Part shown: positions 1 to 8,084 of the stretch, piece after piece
Numbering within the stretch: position 1 is the stretch's first letter
How the letters are laid out: the number at the start of each line of letters is the position of its first letter
DNA from: Rouxiella badensis
Lineage (GTDB): Bacteria; Pseudomonadota; Gammaproteobacteria; Enterobacterales; Enterobacteriaceae
Direction: 5' to 3'
Assembly: GCF_002093665.1 (NCBI RefSeq)
Contig: NZ_MRWE01000004.1
Span: forward strand, 62,001 to 126,000
DNA length: 64,000 nt
The notes under the pieces: model-generated
Seen by the model: only the letters and a program-made list of their open reading frames with translations
What the model was told of the DNA's origin: nothing
Database searches by the model: none
Program-made: the position numbers and the translations under genes

Positions 1-3000
1 TCAAACTTCCTATCGCACAATATCCGACCGTAGCGCCGCCGGCCATTGAGCTGACGGCGACCTATCCTGGTGCCGACGCACAAACGGTGCAGGATACTGT
101 CACCCAGGTTATCGAACAGAACATGAACGGTATCGATAACCTGATGTATATGTCATCTACCAGTGACTCCTCTGGTGCGGTTCAGATAACGCTGACCTTT
201 GCTTCAGGTTCCGACGCAGACATCGCACAGGTTCAGGTGCAGAACAAACTGCAGCTGGCGATGCCTTTGCTGCCGCAAGAAGTTCAGCAGCAGGGGATAA
301 GCGTTCAGAAATCGAGCAGCAGCTTCCTGATGGTGGCAGGCTTTGTTTCTGATGGCAGCATGACCCAGGAGGATATCGCCGACTATGTGGCATCAAACGT
401 CAAGGATCCTATCAGCCGCGTATCGGGTGTAGGGGATGTGCAGCTGTTTGGTGCGCAGTATGCGATGCGTATCTGGATGGACCCGAACAAGCTAAATAAC
501 TATCAGCTGACGCCGGTTGACGTTATCAGCGCGATTACCGTGCAGAACAACCAGGTGGCCGCAGGTCAGCTGGGCGGAACGCCTCCGGTACCGGGCCAGC
601 AGCTCAACTCGTCTATTGTGGCGCAAACCCGCCTTAAATCGGCCGACGAATTCGGCAAGATTCTGCTGAAGGTTAATCCAGACGGCTCGCAGGTTCGCCT
701 GCGCGACGTGGCGGACATCAAGCTCGGTGGCGAAAGCTACGACGTGATTGCCCGCTTTAACGGACAGCCTGCCGCAGGTCTGGGGATTAAACTGGCGACC
801 AACGCCAACGCCCTCGACACCTCGACCGCCGTAAAAGCGGAGCTGGCCAAGCTGCAGCCGTTCTTCCCGAACGGACTGAAGGTGGTCTATCCGTATGACA
901 CCACGCCTTTCGTCAAAATCTCGATTCAGGAAGTGGTGAAAACGCTGGTTGAGGCCATCGTGCTGGTGTTCCTGGTAATGTATCTGTTCCTGCAAAACTT
1001 CCGCGCTACGCTCATCCCGACGATAGCGGTACCGGTGGTCTTGCTCGGCACCTTTGCCATTATCGCCGCCTTCGGTTACTCGATAAACACTCTGACAATG
1101 TTCGGGATGGTACTTGCCATCGGCCTGTTGGTGGATGACGCCATCGTGGTGGTCGAGAACGTCGAACGCGTCATGGCCGAAGAGGGGTTGCCGCCGAAAG
1201 AGGCGACGCGCAAATCGATGGGCCAGATTCAGGGCGCGTTGGTCGGCATCGCGATGGTGCTCTCGGCGGTCTTTATTCCGATGGCATTCTTCGGCGGGTC
1301 GACCGGGGTTATCTACCGCCAGTTCTCGATTACTATCGTTTCCGCGATGGTGCTGTCGGTGCTGGTTGCCTTGATTCTGACTCCGGCGCTTTGCGCCACC
1401 ATGCTCAAACCGATTGCCAAGGGCGACCACGGCAAAACCAAAGGCTTCTTCGGCTGGTTCAACAAGAAGTTTGAGCAGAGCACGCACCACTACACCGACA
1501 GCATAGGCAACATCCTGCGCAGTACGGGGCGTTATCTGGTCATTTATCTGCTGATCGTCGTGGGCATGGCGTTCCTGTTTGTTCGCCTGCCAACCTCCTT
1601 CCTGCCGGAAGAAGATCAGGGCGTGTTCCTGACCATGGCGCAGCTGCCGGCCGGTGCAACGCAGGAACGTACTCAGAAAGTGCTGGATGAGGTCACTCAT
1701 TACTACCTGACCAAAGAAAAAGCCAACGTGAACTCGGTGTTTACCGTTAACGGCTTCGGCTTTGCGGGTCGCGGCCAGAACACCGGTATCGCGTTCGTGA
1801 GCTTAAAAGACTGGTCGCAGCGCAGCGGTGAAGAGAACAAGGTTGCCGCCATTACCGGTCGCGCAATGGGCGAGTTCAGCAAAATCAAAGATGCGATGGT
1901 CTTTGCCTTCAACCTGCCCGCGATCGTTGAACTGGGTACGGCGACCGGCTTTGACTTCGAGCTGATTGACCAGGCCAACCTCGGCCACGACAAGCTGACG
2001 CAGGCGCGTAACCAGCTGTTGGGCATGGTGGCACAGCATCCTGATTTGCTGGCCGGTGTGCGTCCTAACGGACTGGAAGATACGCCGCAGTACAAGCTGG
2101 AAATCGACCAGGAAAAAGCCGTGGCGCTGGGCGTGTCCCTCTCGGACATTAACACCACCCTCGGGGCCTCTCTGGGCGGCAGCTATGTCAATGACTTCGT
2201 TGACCGTGGCCGCGTGAAGAAGGTTTATGTTCAGGGTGATGCCAAGTTCCGCATGCTGCCTAAAGACATCCAGAACTGGTACGTTCGCGGCAGTTCGGGT
2301 CAGATGGTGCCCTTCTCGGCCTTTTCAACCGCCAAATGGGAATACGGTTCACCGCGTCTTGAGCGCTATAACGGCCTGCCTTCGATGGAAATTCTGGGCC
2401 AGCCTGTTCCGGGCAAGAGTAGCGGTGAAGCGATGGCAATGATGGAGTCTCTGGCGTCCAAACTGCCAACCGGCATCGGCTATGACTGGACCGGTATGTC
2501 GTATCAGGAACGTCTCTCAGGCAACCAGGCGCCGTCGCTGTACGCCATCTCGCTGATCGTGGTATTCCTTTGTCTGGCCGCGCTGTATGAGAGCTGGTCG
2601 ATTCCGTTCTCGGTCATGCTGGTGGTGCCGCTTGGGGTCGTGGGTGCGCTGATTGCCGCGTCGATACGCGGTCTGAGCAACGACGTTTACTTCCAGGTCG
2701 GGCTATTAACGACCATCGGGCTGTCGGCGAAGAACGCCATTTTGATTGTCGAGTTCGCCAAGGACCTGATGGATAAAGAAGGTAAAGGACTGATTGAGGC
2801 GACGCTAGAGGCGGTACGTATGCGTCTGCGCCCTATCCTCATGACCTCGCTAGCCTTTATCCTCGGCGTTATGCCGCTGGTTATCAGCACCGGCGCGGGT
2901 TCTGGCGCACAGAACGCGGTCGGTACCGGCGTAATGGGCGGGATGATTACCGCGACGCTGCTGGCTATCTTCTTCGTGCCAGTGTTCTTCGTGGTGGTTC

Positions 3001-3068
3001 GCCGCCGCTTTGGTAAGAAGAATGAAGATATGGAGCACAACCCTAAGGTTGAGACCCCACATCATTAA
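1..3068 (+). CDS. acrB: Multidrug efflux RND transporter AcrB (5' end outside window)
   Basis: Inner-membrane proton/drug antiporter of the AcrAB-TolC tripartite pump, exporting dyes, bile salts and antibiotics. The frame is open from base 3, where the first codon corresponds to about residue 29 of the roughly 1049-residue family, so only the N-terminal transmembrane start is missing. The protein matches E. coli AcrB throughout. The proton-relay pair of aspartates in [11 protein letters not shown] is encoded at 1134-1139, and the conserved transmembrane lysine in GLSAKNAIL at 2730-2732. The C-terminus (VVVRRRF followed by an acidic, His-ending tail) is intact. acrA should lie just upstream, outside the window. 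A rho-independent terminator follows 25 bases after the stop. Confidence 0.97.
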   Translation, partial: KLPIAQYPTVAPPAIELTATYPGADAQTVQDTVTQVIEQNMNGIDNLMYMSSTSDSSGAVQITLTFASGSDADIAQVQVQNKLQLAMPLLPQEVQQQGISVQKSSSSFLMVAGFVSDGSMTQEDIADYVASNVKDPISRVSGVGDVQLFGAQYAMRIWMDPNKLNNYQLTPVDVISAITVQNNQVAAGQLGGTPPVPGQQLNSSIVAQTRLKSADEFGKILLKVNPDGSQVRLRDVADIKLGGESYDVIARFNGQPAAGLGIKLATNANALDTSTAVKAELAKLQPFFPNGLKVVYPYDTTPFVKISIQEVVKTLVEAIVLVFLVMYLFLQNFRATLIPTIAVPVVLLGTFAIIAAFGYSINTLTMFGMVLAIGLLVDDAIVVVENVERVMAEEGLPPKEATRKSMGQIQGALVGIAMVLSAVFIPMAFFGGSTGVIYRQFSITIVSAMVLSVLVALILTPALCATMLKPIAKGDHGKTKGFFGWFNKKFEQSTHHYTDSIGNILRSTGRYLVIYLLIVVGMAFLFVRLPTSFLPEEDQGVFLTMAQLPAGATQERTQKVLDEVTHYYLTKEKANVNSVFTVNGFGFAGRGQNTGIAFVSLKDWSQRSGEENKVAAITGRAMGEFSKIKDAMVFAFNLPAIVELGTATGFDFELIDQANLGHDKLTQARNQLLGMVAQHPDLLAGVRPNGLEDTPQYKLEIDQEKAVALGVSLSDINTTLGASLGGSYVNDFVDRGRVKKVYVQGDAKFRMLPKDIQNWYVRGSSGQMVPFSAFSTAKWEYGSPRLERYNGLPSMEILGQPVPGKSSGEAMAMMESLASKLPTGIGYDWTGMSYQERLSGNQAPSLYAISLIVVFLCLAALYESWSIPFSVMLVVPLGVVGALIAASIRGLSNDVYFQVGLLTTIGLSAKNAILIVEFAKDLMDKEGKGLIEATLEAVRMRLRPILMTSLAFILGVMPLVISTGAGSGAQNAVGTGVMGGMITATLLAIFFVPVFFVVVRRRFGKKNEDMEHNPKVETPHH

Positions 3069-3092
3069 TCAAGACTGACAAGTTAGTCCTGC

Positions 3093-3117
3093 AAAGGCCG
3101 CGTAAGCGGCCTTTTTT
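3093..3117 (+). terminator. Rho-independent terminator of acrB
   Basis: Six-bp stem GGCCGC / GCGGCC around a GTAA loop, preceded by AAA and followed by six T. It lies just after the acrB stop, so the efflux operon ends before the zinc-regulated rpmE2 promoter. Confidence 0.85.
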
Positions 3118-3217
3118 ATGGCCTGAATTCCCTGCCCGGTTAGCAGGTTGCCCCCTACTCCGATAAAAAAACTTAAAAATGAGGCTTGAAGCGACGGGTT
3201 AATACGCGCATAATAAT

Positions 3218-3232
3218 TGTTATAGTATAACA
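3218..3232 (+). promoter_or_regulatory. Zur-type operator upstream of rpmE2
   Basis: Perfect 7-1-7 palindrome TGTTATA-G-TATAACA, 19 bases before the rpmE2 start. It matches the core of the known enterobacterial Zur box (a TGTTATANTATAACA-type palindrome). The arms are identical to those of the site at 6429-6443 in front of the zinc ABC operon. Expected action is zinc-dependent repression and derepression in zinc starvation; the site is seen directly, the regulation is inferred from the family. Confidence 0.85.
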
Positions 3233-3251
3233 TTACATTTTAGGATTTATT

Positions 3252-3506
3252 ATGAGAGAGAACATTCATCCTGCTTATCGCACCGTGGTTTTTCATGACA
3301 CCAGCGTTGATGAGTATTTCCACGTCGGCTCCACCATAAAGACCGACCGCACCATTGAACTGGAGGGCAAAACCTTCCCGTACGTGACGCTGGACATCTC
3401 CTCTGCTTCCCATCCGTATTACACCGGCAAGCAGAAAGAGTTCTCGAAAGAAGGCAGCACCGCGCGCTTCCAGCAGCGTTTCGGCAGCTTCCTCGGAAAA
3501 AAATAA
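3252..3506 (+). CDS. rpmE2: Zinc-independent ribosomal protein bL31B (YkgM)
   Basis: Type B paralogue of ribosomal protein L31, 84 residues. It opens like E. coli YkgM ([20 protein letters not shown]) and contains no cysteine, so it cannot form the zinc ribbon of the type A protein. In the known scheme it replaces the zinc-binding L31 on ribosomes when zinc is short, releasing zinc for other uses. It follows a Zur-type palindrome (3218-3232), has a TAGGA ribosome site at 3241-3245, and is followed 20 bases later by rpmJ2, so the two form a small operon. Confidence 0.95.
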   Translation: MRENIHPAYRTVVFHDTSVDEYFHVGSTIKTDRTIELEGKTFPYVTLDISSASHPYYTGKQKEFSKEGSTARFQQRFGSFLGKK

Positions 3507-3526
3507 GTTTGTTTTTGGAGGGATAA

Positions 3527-3667
3527 ATGCAGGTATTGAGTTCGTTAAAATCAGCAAAAAACAGGCACCCTGACTGCCGCATCGTGAAACGCAAGGGCAG
3601 ACTGTACGTGATTTGTAAAAGTAACCCGCGTTTTAAAGCCGTACAGGGCGGGAAGAAGAAACGCTGA
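3527..3667 (+). CDS. rpmJ2: Ribosomal protein bL36B (YkgO)
   Basis: A 46-residue type B paralogue of L36. The run [20 protein letters not shown] is the same as in E. coli YkgO. Type A L36 has a Cys3-His zinc ribbon; here only two cysteines remain (residues 17 and 30) and the other ligands are replaced, as expected for the zinc-free form. It has a strong GGAGG ribosome site (3517-3522) and sits 20 bases after rpmE2, sharing its Zur-type promoter. The C-terminus is highly basic (GGKKKR). Confidence 0.95.
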   Translation: MQVLSSLKSAKNRHPDCRIVKRKGRLYVICKSNPRFKAVQGGKKKR

Positions 3668-3702
3668 TCCTCAGCGTGGAATGAAAGCTTAGCCAGCCAT
3701 AA

Positions 3703-3734
3703 AAAAAGCCCCGTCGCTTGCCCGACGGGGCTTT
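3703..3734. terminator. Bidirectional terminator after rpmJ2
   Basis: Nine-bp stem GCCCCGTCG / CGACGGGGC with a 6-base loop. It is flanked by A7 on the left and TTT on the right, so it can end rpmE2-rpmJ2 on the + strand and, with a T7 tract, leftward transcription from the ABC operon. Confidence 0.8.
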
Positions 3735-3758
3735 GTTACGTCATAAAGAAGGGGAGAA

Positions 3759-3794
3759 TTACCTCCCCGTTGGCCATTGCCAGCGGGGAGGTAA
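3759..3794. repeat. Perfect 11-bp inverted repeat between rpmJ2 and the zinc-binding protein gene
   Basis: Arms TTACCTCCCCG (3759-3769) and CGGGGAGGTAA (3784-3794) are exact inverse complements. The 14-base loop itself contains a second small stem TGGC / GCCA. There is no T tract on either side, so it looks more like an mRNA-end stabiliser or a mobile palindromic unit than a classical terminator. Confidence 0.6.
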
Positions 3795-3799
3795 CGGAT

Positions 3800-4678
3800 T
3801 TATTTCATGCTGCCTACAATCGCTTCCACGTTGTGGGTGAAGGCTTTCTCATAGGTTGTTGCCGGGCCTTGCGGGCCAGAAAGTGATTCAGGATAAAGCT
3901 CGCCGCCAGGCTGTGCACCCGTGGCCGCAGCAATCTGTTTCACCAGACGCGGATCGGTCTGATTCTCGATGAAGTAGGTTTTCACCTTCTCGTCTTTAAT
4001 CTGCTTGATAAGTGAGGCAACGCCGCTGGCGCTAGCTTCCGACTCCGTCGAGAAGCCGACCGGTGCCAGGAAGGTCACGTTGTACTCTTTGCCGAAATAA
4101 CCAAAGGCATCGTGACTGGTGAGCACCTTACGTTTCGCGACCGGAATACCGCTGAACTCTTGCTTGGCCCAGGCATCCAGCTTCTTGAGCTGCTCGATGT
4201 ACGCACCGCCGTGCTGGCGATAGTAGTCGGCGTCTTCAGGGTCGGCGGCAATCAGCGCGTTCATCACGTTAGTGGCATAAATGACGCCGTTCGCCATGCT
4301 GTTCCAGGCGTGCGGATCGGTCACTGTCTTGCCCTCTTCGTCCATCTGGCGCGAGTCTACGCCCTGCGAGGCGACAACGACCTTGCCGTGATAGCCGGAG
4401 GCAGTGATCAGGCGATCCATCCAGCCTTCCATGCCCAATCCACTGACAAAGACGACGTCAGACGCGGCCAGCGACTTGCTGTCTCTCGGCGCAGGTTCAA
4501 AGCTGTGCGGATCGCCGTTTGGGCCGACCAGGCTGGTGACCTTAACGTGGTCTCCACCCACTTCCTTCACGATATCCCCAAGGATTGAGAAACTGGCGAC
4601 GGCATTAACCGTCTTGGCCATCGCCAGTGGGCTCGACAGCAGGGCAGCTACTGACAGAGCAACAGGTAAAAGTTTCAT
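3800..4678 (-). CDS. Zinc/manganese-type ABC transporter substrate-binding protein (ZnuA/AztC family)
   Basis: Periplasmic cluster A-I metal-binding protein of 292 residues. A signal peptide is visible (hydrophobic run ending AMA before KTVNAV). The metal-site motifs are GDPHSFEP (first His), TDPHAWNS (second His), SHDAFGYF (third His) and the late acidic motif NQTDPRLV. It lacks the long His/Asp-rich loop usual in ZnuA. The ATG at 4678 is chosen because AGGAG lies 7 bases before it; a GTG two codons upstream (4684) is the alternative. It is the last gene of the small peptide-ATPase-permease-binding protein operon behind a Zur-type box, which argues for zinc rather than manganese or iron as substrate. 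Confidence 0.88.
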   Translation of the reverse strand: MKLLPVALSVAALLSSPLAMAKTVNAVASFSILGDIVKEVGGDHVKVTSLVGPNGDPHSFEPAPRDSKSLAASDVVFVSGLGMEGWMDRLITASGYHGKVVVASQGVDSRQMDEEGKTVTDPHAWNSMANGVIYATNVMNALIAADPEDADYYRQHGGAYIEQLKKLDAWAKQEFSGIPVAKRKVLTSHDAFGYFGKEYNVTFLAPVGFSTESEASASGVASLIKQIKDEKVKTYFIENQTDPRLVKQIAAATGAQPGGELYPESLSGPQGPATTYEKAFTHNVEAIVGSMK

Positions 4679-4714
4679 TTCCACTCCTTTATAAGTACTT
4701 CTTTATTTTCACGA

Positions 4715-5572
4715 CTAACGTCGCGAGGCAGTCAACATCCCGCCGCGCGTTCCAAACAGAACCGAGATAAAGAAAATGACGTTGGCGCTGAGCACGATGG
4801 CTGGGCCAGCAGGCAGCGAGGCGTAGTAGGACCAGATGAGCCCGATAACGCTCGACAGCATGCCAATCAGCATGGCGATCAGCAGGGTGTGCGGTAAATC
4901 ACGCCCCCAGAAACGGGCACTGGCGGCGGGAAGCATCATCAGGCCTACCGACATCAGGGTTCCGAGAATTTGGAAACCGGCGACCAGATTCACCACCACC
5001 AAGGCCAAAAATATACCTTGGATAACCGCCAGCCACTTGCCCGAACTGACGCGTAGGAATAGCGCATCAAAGGACTCAATTACCAGCGCACGATAAATGC
5101 AGGCGAGGATGATCATCGACACGCTGCTGATAGAACCGACCATCAGCAGGGCGTGAGAATCGATGGCGAGTATTGAGCCAAATAGCACGTGGAGCAGGTC
5201 TACGCTGGAACCTTTAAGGGAAACCAGCGTGACGCCGAGCGCCAGAGAACCAAGATAGAAGCCGGCAAAGCTGGCGTCTTCTTTAAGCTGGGTGCGGCGG
5301 CTGACGACGCCGGAAAGCATGGCGACCGCCAGACCGGCAATAAAGCCGCCGACGCCCATTGCCACCAGCGACATACCGGAAATCAGATAGCCAATAGCGG
5401 CACCGGGCAGCACCGCGTGGCTGAGTGCGTCGCCGACCAGACTCATGCGGCGTAACAGCAGGAAAACGCCCAGCGGCGTCGCGCTAATGGACAACGCGAG
5501 GCAGGCAATCAGCGCACGGCGCATAAATCCAAATTGAACAAAGGGGTCGACTAACAGGTGGAACAACATCAT
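4715..5572 (-). CDS. Zinc-type ABC transporter permease (ABC-3 family)
   Basis: Integral membrane permease of the ABC-3 family (ZnuB/MntB/SitC relatives), about 285 residues with roughly eight hydrophobic segments. The family motif LVGDALSHAVLPG, the usual coupling segment, is present near residue 50. The start at 5572 overlaps the ATPase stop as ATGA, which fits translational coupling; a second ATG follows at once. Together with the ATPase (5569-6306) and binding protein (3800-4678) it makes a complete importer. An in-frame upstream extension is ignored because it lies within the ATPase gene. Confidence 0.88.
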   Translation of the reverse strand: MMLFHLLVDPFVQFGFMRRALIACLALSISATPLGVFLLLRRMSLVGDALSHAVLPGAAIGYLISGMSLVAMGVGGFIAGLAVAMLSGVVSRRTQLKEDASFAGFYLGSLALGVTLVSLKGSSVDLLHVLFGSILAIDSHALLMVGSISSVSMIILACIYRALVIESFDALFLRVSSGKWLAVIQGIFLALVVVNLVAGFQILGTLMSVGLMMLPAASARFWGRDLPHTLLIAMLIGMLSSVIGLIWSYYASLPAGPAIVLSANVIFFISVLFGTRGGMLTASRR

Positions 5573-6306
5573 GAGATGACTCTCCGCTGCTCGCTGAACT
5601 CGTCGGCCAGGATGCAGGCATGATCGCGATGGGGAAAATGGCACAGAACTTCGTCGGCCGTTCCCCAAATATTTTGCTGTTGGCTCAGGAACAGGACCTG
5701 AGGAAAATGACGCGCCACCATGGCGATGTCGTGCAGAACGGCGATCACCGTTTTCCCCTGCTCATGCCACTGGCGGATCACTTTTAAAAGCAGTTCGGTG
5801 GTCTGGCTGTCGATACCGGTGAAAGGCTCATCGAGCATGATGAGCGGCGCTTGCTGAATCAGCAGTCGCGCGAACAGCGTTCTTTGTAGCTGACCGCCGG
5901 AGAGCTCGCCGACCGCAAAGTTGCGCATCTCGCTCATCCCTACGGTTTGCAGCGCGTCAAGTACCTGACGCTCAGACTCACGGCTGATGCCACCAAACAG
6001 ACCACTCTGCGGCCAGCATCCCATTGCCACCAGGTCAAACACGCTGATAGGGAACTGTCGGTCCAGCTCGGCCTGCTGAGGGAGATAAGCCAGCTGCGGA
6101 CGTTTGTTTTTCGAAGAGGAGCCGCTGAATTCGATTGAACCAGAAATGGCCGGTTGCAAACCTGCGAGGGTCTTCAGGAAGGTCGACTTACCCGCGCCGT
6201 TGGCGCCGATAACCGCCGTCAATGAGCCTGCGACGATGCGTCCGCTCAACGGCATGGCAACCGGACGGCGTTCATAGCCCACTTCAAGCTTTGAAATGTT
6301 AATCAT
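5569..6306 (-). CDS. Zinc-type ABC transporter ATP-binding protein
   Basis: Cytoplasmic ATPase of the metal importer, 245 residues from MINISKLEVG. It has Walker A GANGAGKST, a Q-loop (LPQQAELDRQ), signature LSGGQLQR, Walker B LIMLDEPF and a switch histidine in VLHDI. The ATG at 6306 overlaps the stop of the 35-residue membrane peptide gene (ATGA), and the stop overlaps the permease start in the same way. The three cistrons are therefore probably translated as a coupled unit from one Zur-controlled message. Confidence 0.9.
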   Translation of the reverse strand: MINISKLEVGYERRPVAMPLSGRIVAGSLTAVIGANGAGKSTFLKTLAGLQPAISGSIEFSGSSSKNKRPQLAYLPQQAELDRQFPISVFDLVAMGCWPQSGLFGGISRESERQVLDALQTVGMSEMRNFAVGELSGGQLQRTLFARLLIQQAPLIMLDEPFTGIDSQTTELLLKVIRQWHEQGKTVIAVLHDIAMVARHFPQVLFLSQQQNIWGTADEVLCHFPHRDHACILADEFSEQRRVIS

Positions 6307-6410
6307 GGTAACGAGATGGCCCAGTAGATCCCTGACCACAAAATTGCTAATAAAATTAAAGCAATAGCACAGCGGGAGAAAGCAGAAAGGGTAAATAGCG
6401 TCTTAGTCAT
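6303..6410 (-). CDS. 35-residue membrane microprotein at the head of the zinc ABC operon
   Basis: Unrecognised short peptide. It begins MTKTLFTLSAFSRCAIAL and continues with a strongly hydrophobic, aromatic-rich run (LILLAILWSGIYW), enough for one transmembrane helix with a basic N-terminus, a layout that predicts an inner-membrane peptide with N-in topology. The stop TGA overlaps the ATPase ATG (ATGA), and the start lies 19 bases downstream of the Zur-type palindrome. It is therefore the first cistron of the operon. It may be an accessory subunit or simply a leader that couples translation. No close ribosome site of good quality is visible. Reality as a protein is inferred from position and composition. 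Confidence 0.6.
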   Translation of the reverse strand: MTKTLFTLSAFSRCAIALILLAILWSGIYWAISLP

Positions 6411-6428
6411 AATGGATTGCTCTAGAGA

Positions 6429-6443
6429 TGTTATAATATAACA
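6429..6443 (-). promoter_or_regulatory. Zur-type operator of the zinc ABC operon
   Basis: Perfect 7-1-7 palindrome TGTTATA-N-TATAACA with arms identical to the site before rpmE2. On the minus strand a TTGAAA (6461-6466) could serve as -35, which would put the palindrome over the -10 region, a normal place for repression by zinc-loaded Zur. Confidence 0.85.
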
Positions 6444-6735
6444 CCACATTTTGAACGATTTTTCAAGGTAGCAGGTTGTAATCATTCATAAACACGTTGA
6501 GTAAACTTCGCTCATTGATCTGGCTCCCAATTTGCAACATTGCTGTCATCATCCTCCGTCAGGAAAGCGTAATTAAATATTAAAAACACATGAAAATACT
6601 TTTAAATCATTATGTTAGTGAATTTTCTTCGCGGCAATTATTTTGCTCTCATTTCGCACATTAACTAAAAAATATGCAATAATTAATCCTGAAGGCTTTT
6701 GTTGCCAATAGCTCTTATGAAAATTGAAAGCATCT

Positions 6736-7089
6736 ATGAAAAAATTGATCCCTTGCGATACTCAGGGAAAAAAACCCGGCATTACGGAACTAAAGCAGAT
6801 AATAGAATCTAATATCGAAGTGATTGAAGACGCATTAACTGCGGGTTTAGGTTATTATTCCCCTAATGCTCGGTACACACCCGGTTCGCTGGTCATAAAA
6901 TCCATTGAGCACAGAAATAATCAATCTTATTCAATGACTTACACTTATGACTGGACCATCTTCAATGGTTGCCTTGATCTCAACTCAGCGGAAGACGCTA
7001 AAGAGTCCGTATCATTTCTTGTTAAACCCGAAGGATTGGAGTTTGATATAATAGATTTTGATTCGGCCACGACAGAGAATGAATTGTAA
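6736..7089 (+). CDS. Hypothetical protein, AT-rich orphan
   Basis: Not recognised. 117 residues from the ATG at 6736 (a TTG at 6724 is a less likely start); no strong ribosome site precedes it. The protein is soluble-looking and acidic overall, with a Tyr/Asn-rich middle (YSMTYTYDWTIFNG) and an acidic C-terminus (DIIDFDSATTENEL), and no signal peptide or membrane segment. Base use is clearly more AT-rich than the neighbouring transporter genes, and 250 bases of AT-rich intergenic DNA precede it, suggesting horizontal origin. Mixed alpha/beta small proteins of this look are common among immunity and accessory genes, but nothing visible proves such a role. Confidence 0.55.
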   Translation: MKKLIPCDTQGKKPGITELKQIIESNIEVIEDALTAGLGYYSPNARYTPGSLVIKSIEHRNNQSYSMTYTYDWTIFNGCLDLNSAEDAKESVSFLVKPEGLEFDIIDFDSATTENEL

Positions 7090-7289
7090 GTTTCCGTAAT
7101 AGGTTTACGCAAGTTTCAGAAATTGGATTATATTTAAATTACAGATTGAAAATGGTCGTTTAAATTTAATAGGGTAATAACGTTTTTACTTAGCAGTCCC
7201 TGGTTTAGCACGGATTTTGTTGTTTATTTACAGATTTTGTTTACTCACAGAGTGTTATCACACCGAATAACCATTACGGAGGGGATGAT

Positions 7290-7658
7290 ATGGATGAGTA
7301 CTCGCCTAAGCGACATGATATTGCGCAACTGCGGTTCCTCAACGAAAGTTTGTACGACGAAGGAATTGCAACCCTGGGAGACAGCCATCACGGCTGGGTC
7401 AATGATCCAACTTCAGCAGTCAATCTGCAGTTGAATGACCTGATTGAGCATATTGCTTCTTTCGTCATGAGCTTTAAAATAAAATACCCGGATGAAACAA
7501 ACCTCAGCGACCTGGTGGAAGAGTATCTCGACGATACCTACACCTTGTTCAGCAATTATGGAATAAACGATTCTGATTTACGTCAATGGCAAAAAACCAA
7601 GAAACGACTATTCAGAATGTTCTCAGGGGATTATGTCTGTACCCTGATGAAAACATAA
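7290..7658 (+). CDS. tomB: Hha toxicity modulator TomB (YbaJ)
   Basis: 122-residue protein opening [14 protein letters not shown], with GWVNDPTSA and [13 protein letters not shown] as in E. coli TomB; the last 15 or so residues diverge. TomB is the antitoxin-like partner of Hha, reported to counter Hha toxicity through an oxidation step, and the pair modulates biofilm and virulence gene expression. A GGAGG ribosome site precedes the start. hha follows 44 bases downstream in the usual order. Confidence 0.93.
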   Translation: MDEYSPKRHDIAQLRFLNESLYDEGIATLGDSHHGWVNDPTSAVNLQLNDLIEHIASFVMSFKIKYPDETNLSDLVEEYLDDTYTLFSNYGINDSDLRQWQKTKKRLFRMFSGDYVCTLMKT

Positions 7659-7702
7659 AAGATAATTTAATAAAGAAATTAGCTACAGTTGAAAAGGCCA
7701 TG

Positions 7703-7906
7703 ATGAACAAAATCGACTATTTGATGCGTTTAAGAAAATGCACCACTATTGATACACTTGAACGTGTTATTGAGAAGAATAAGTACGAACTCTCTAATGA
7801 TGAGTTGGAGCTGTTTTACTCTGCGGCCGATCACCGTCTCGCCGAGCTGACGATGAATAAGCTGTACGATAAAATCCCAACCTCCGTCTGGAAATTCGTA
7901 CGCTAA
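7703..7906 (+). CDS. hha: Haemolysin expression modulator Hha/YmoA
   Basis: 67-residue nucleoid-associated regulator that binds H-NS/StpA and extends silencing of horizontally acquired genes. The family core [17 protein letters not shown] and [22 protein letters not shown] is intact. It starts at ATG 7703; an adjacent ATG at 7700 is equally possible and would add one Met. The in-frame extension back to 7586 lies inside tomB and lacks family similarity. It follows tomB and is closed by a 13-bp hairpin at 7924-7953. Confidence 0.95.
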   Translation: MNKIDYLMRLRKCTTIDTLERVIEKNKYELSNDELELFYSAADHRLAELTMNKLYDKIPTSVWKFVR

Positions 7907-7923
7907 CGACTTGCTCATGACCT

Positions 7924-7953
7924 CATTGAGCCGATATTCGTATCGGCTCAATG
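7924..7953 (+). terminator. Strong hairpin after hha
   Basis: Arms CATTGAGCCGATA and TATCGGCTCAATG are perfect inverse complements around a TTCG loop. No T tract follows (GCGCG comes next), so termination would be weak or the hairpin serves mRNA stability. Confidence 0.55.
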
Positions 7954-8084
7954 CGCGTCTGTCACTCTGCCCATTCCCGTCATTAATGATTCACCGTCGA
8001 AGGGATAATACATTTATCCTCCTAATGAGTTCCGTTTATTGAAACCATCCTTAATCTTCATTTCCCCTCACTAACGCAGCGGGT

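Noticed and set aside
492-1700. 402-residue open frame opposite acrB
   Set aside because: His/Arg/Gln-rich shadow of the acrB coding strand; no start signal and no motif.
6411-6485. Longer 60-residue version of the membrane microprotein
   Set aside because: The extra 25 codons run through the Zur box and promoter, so the ATG at 6410 is more sensible.
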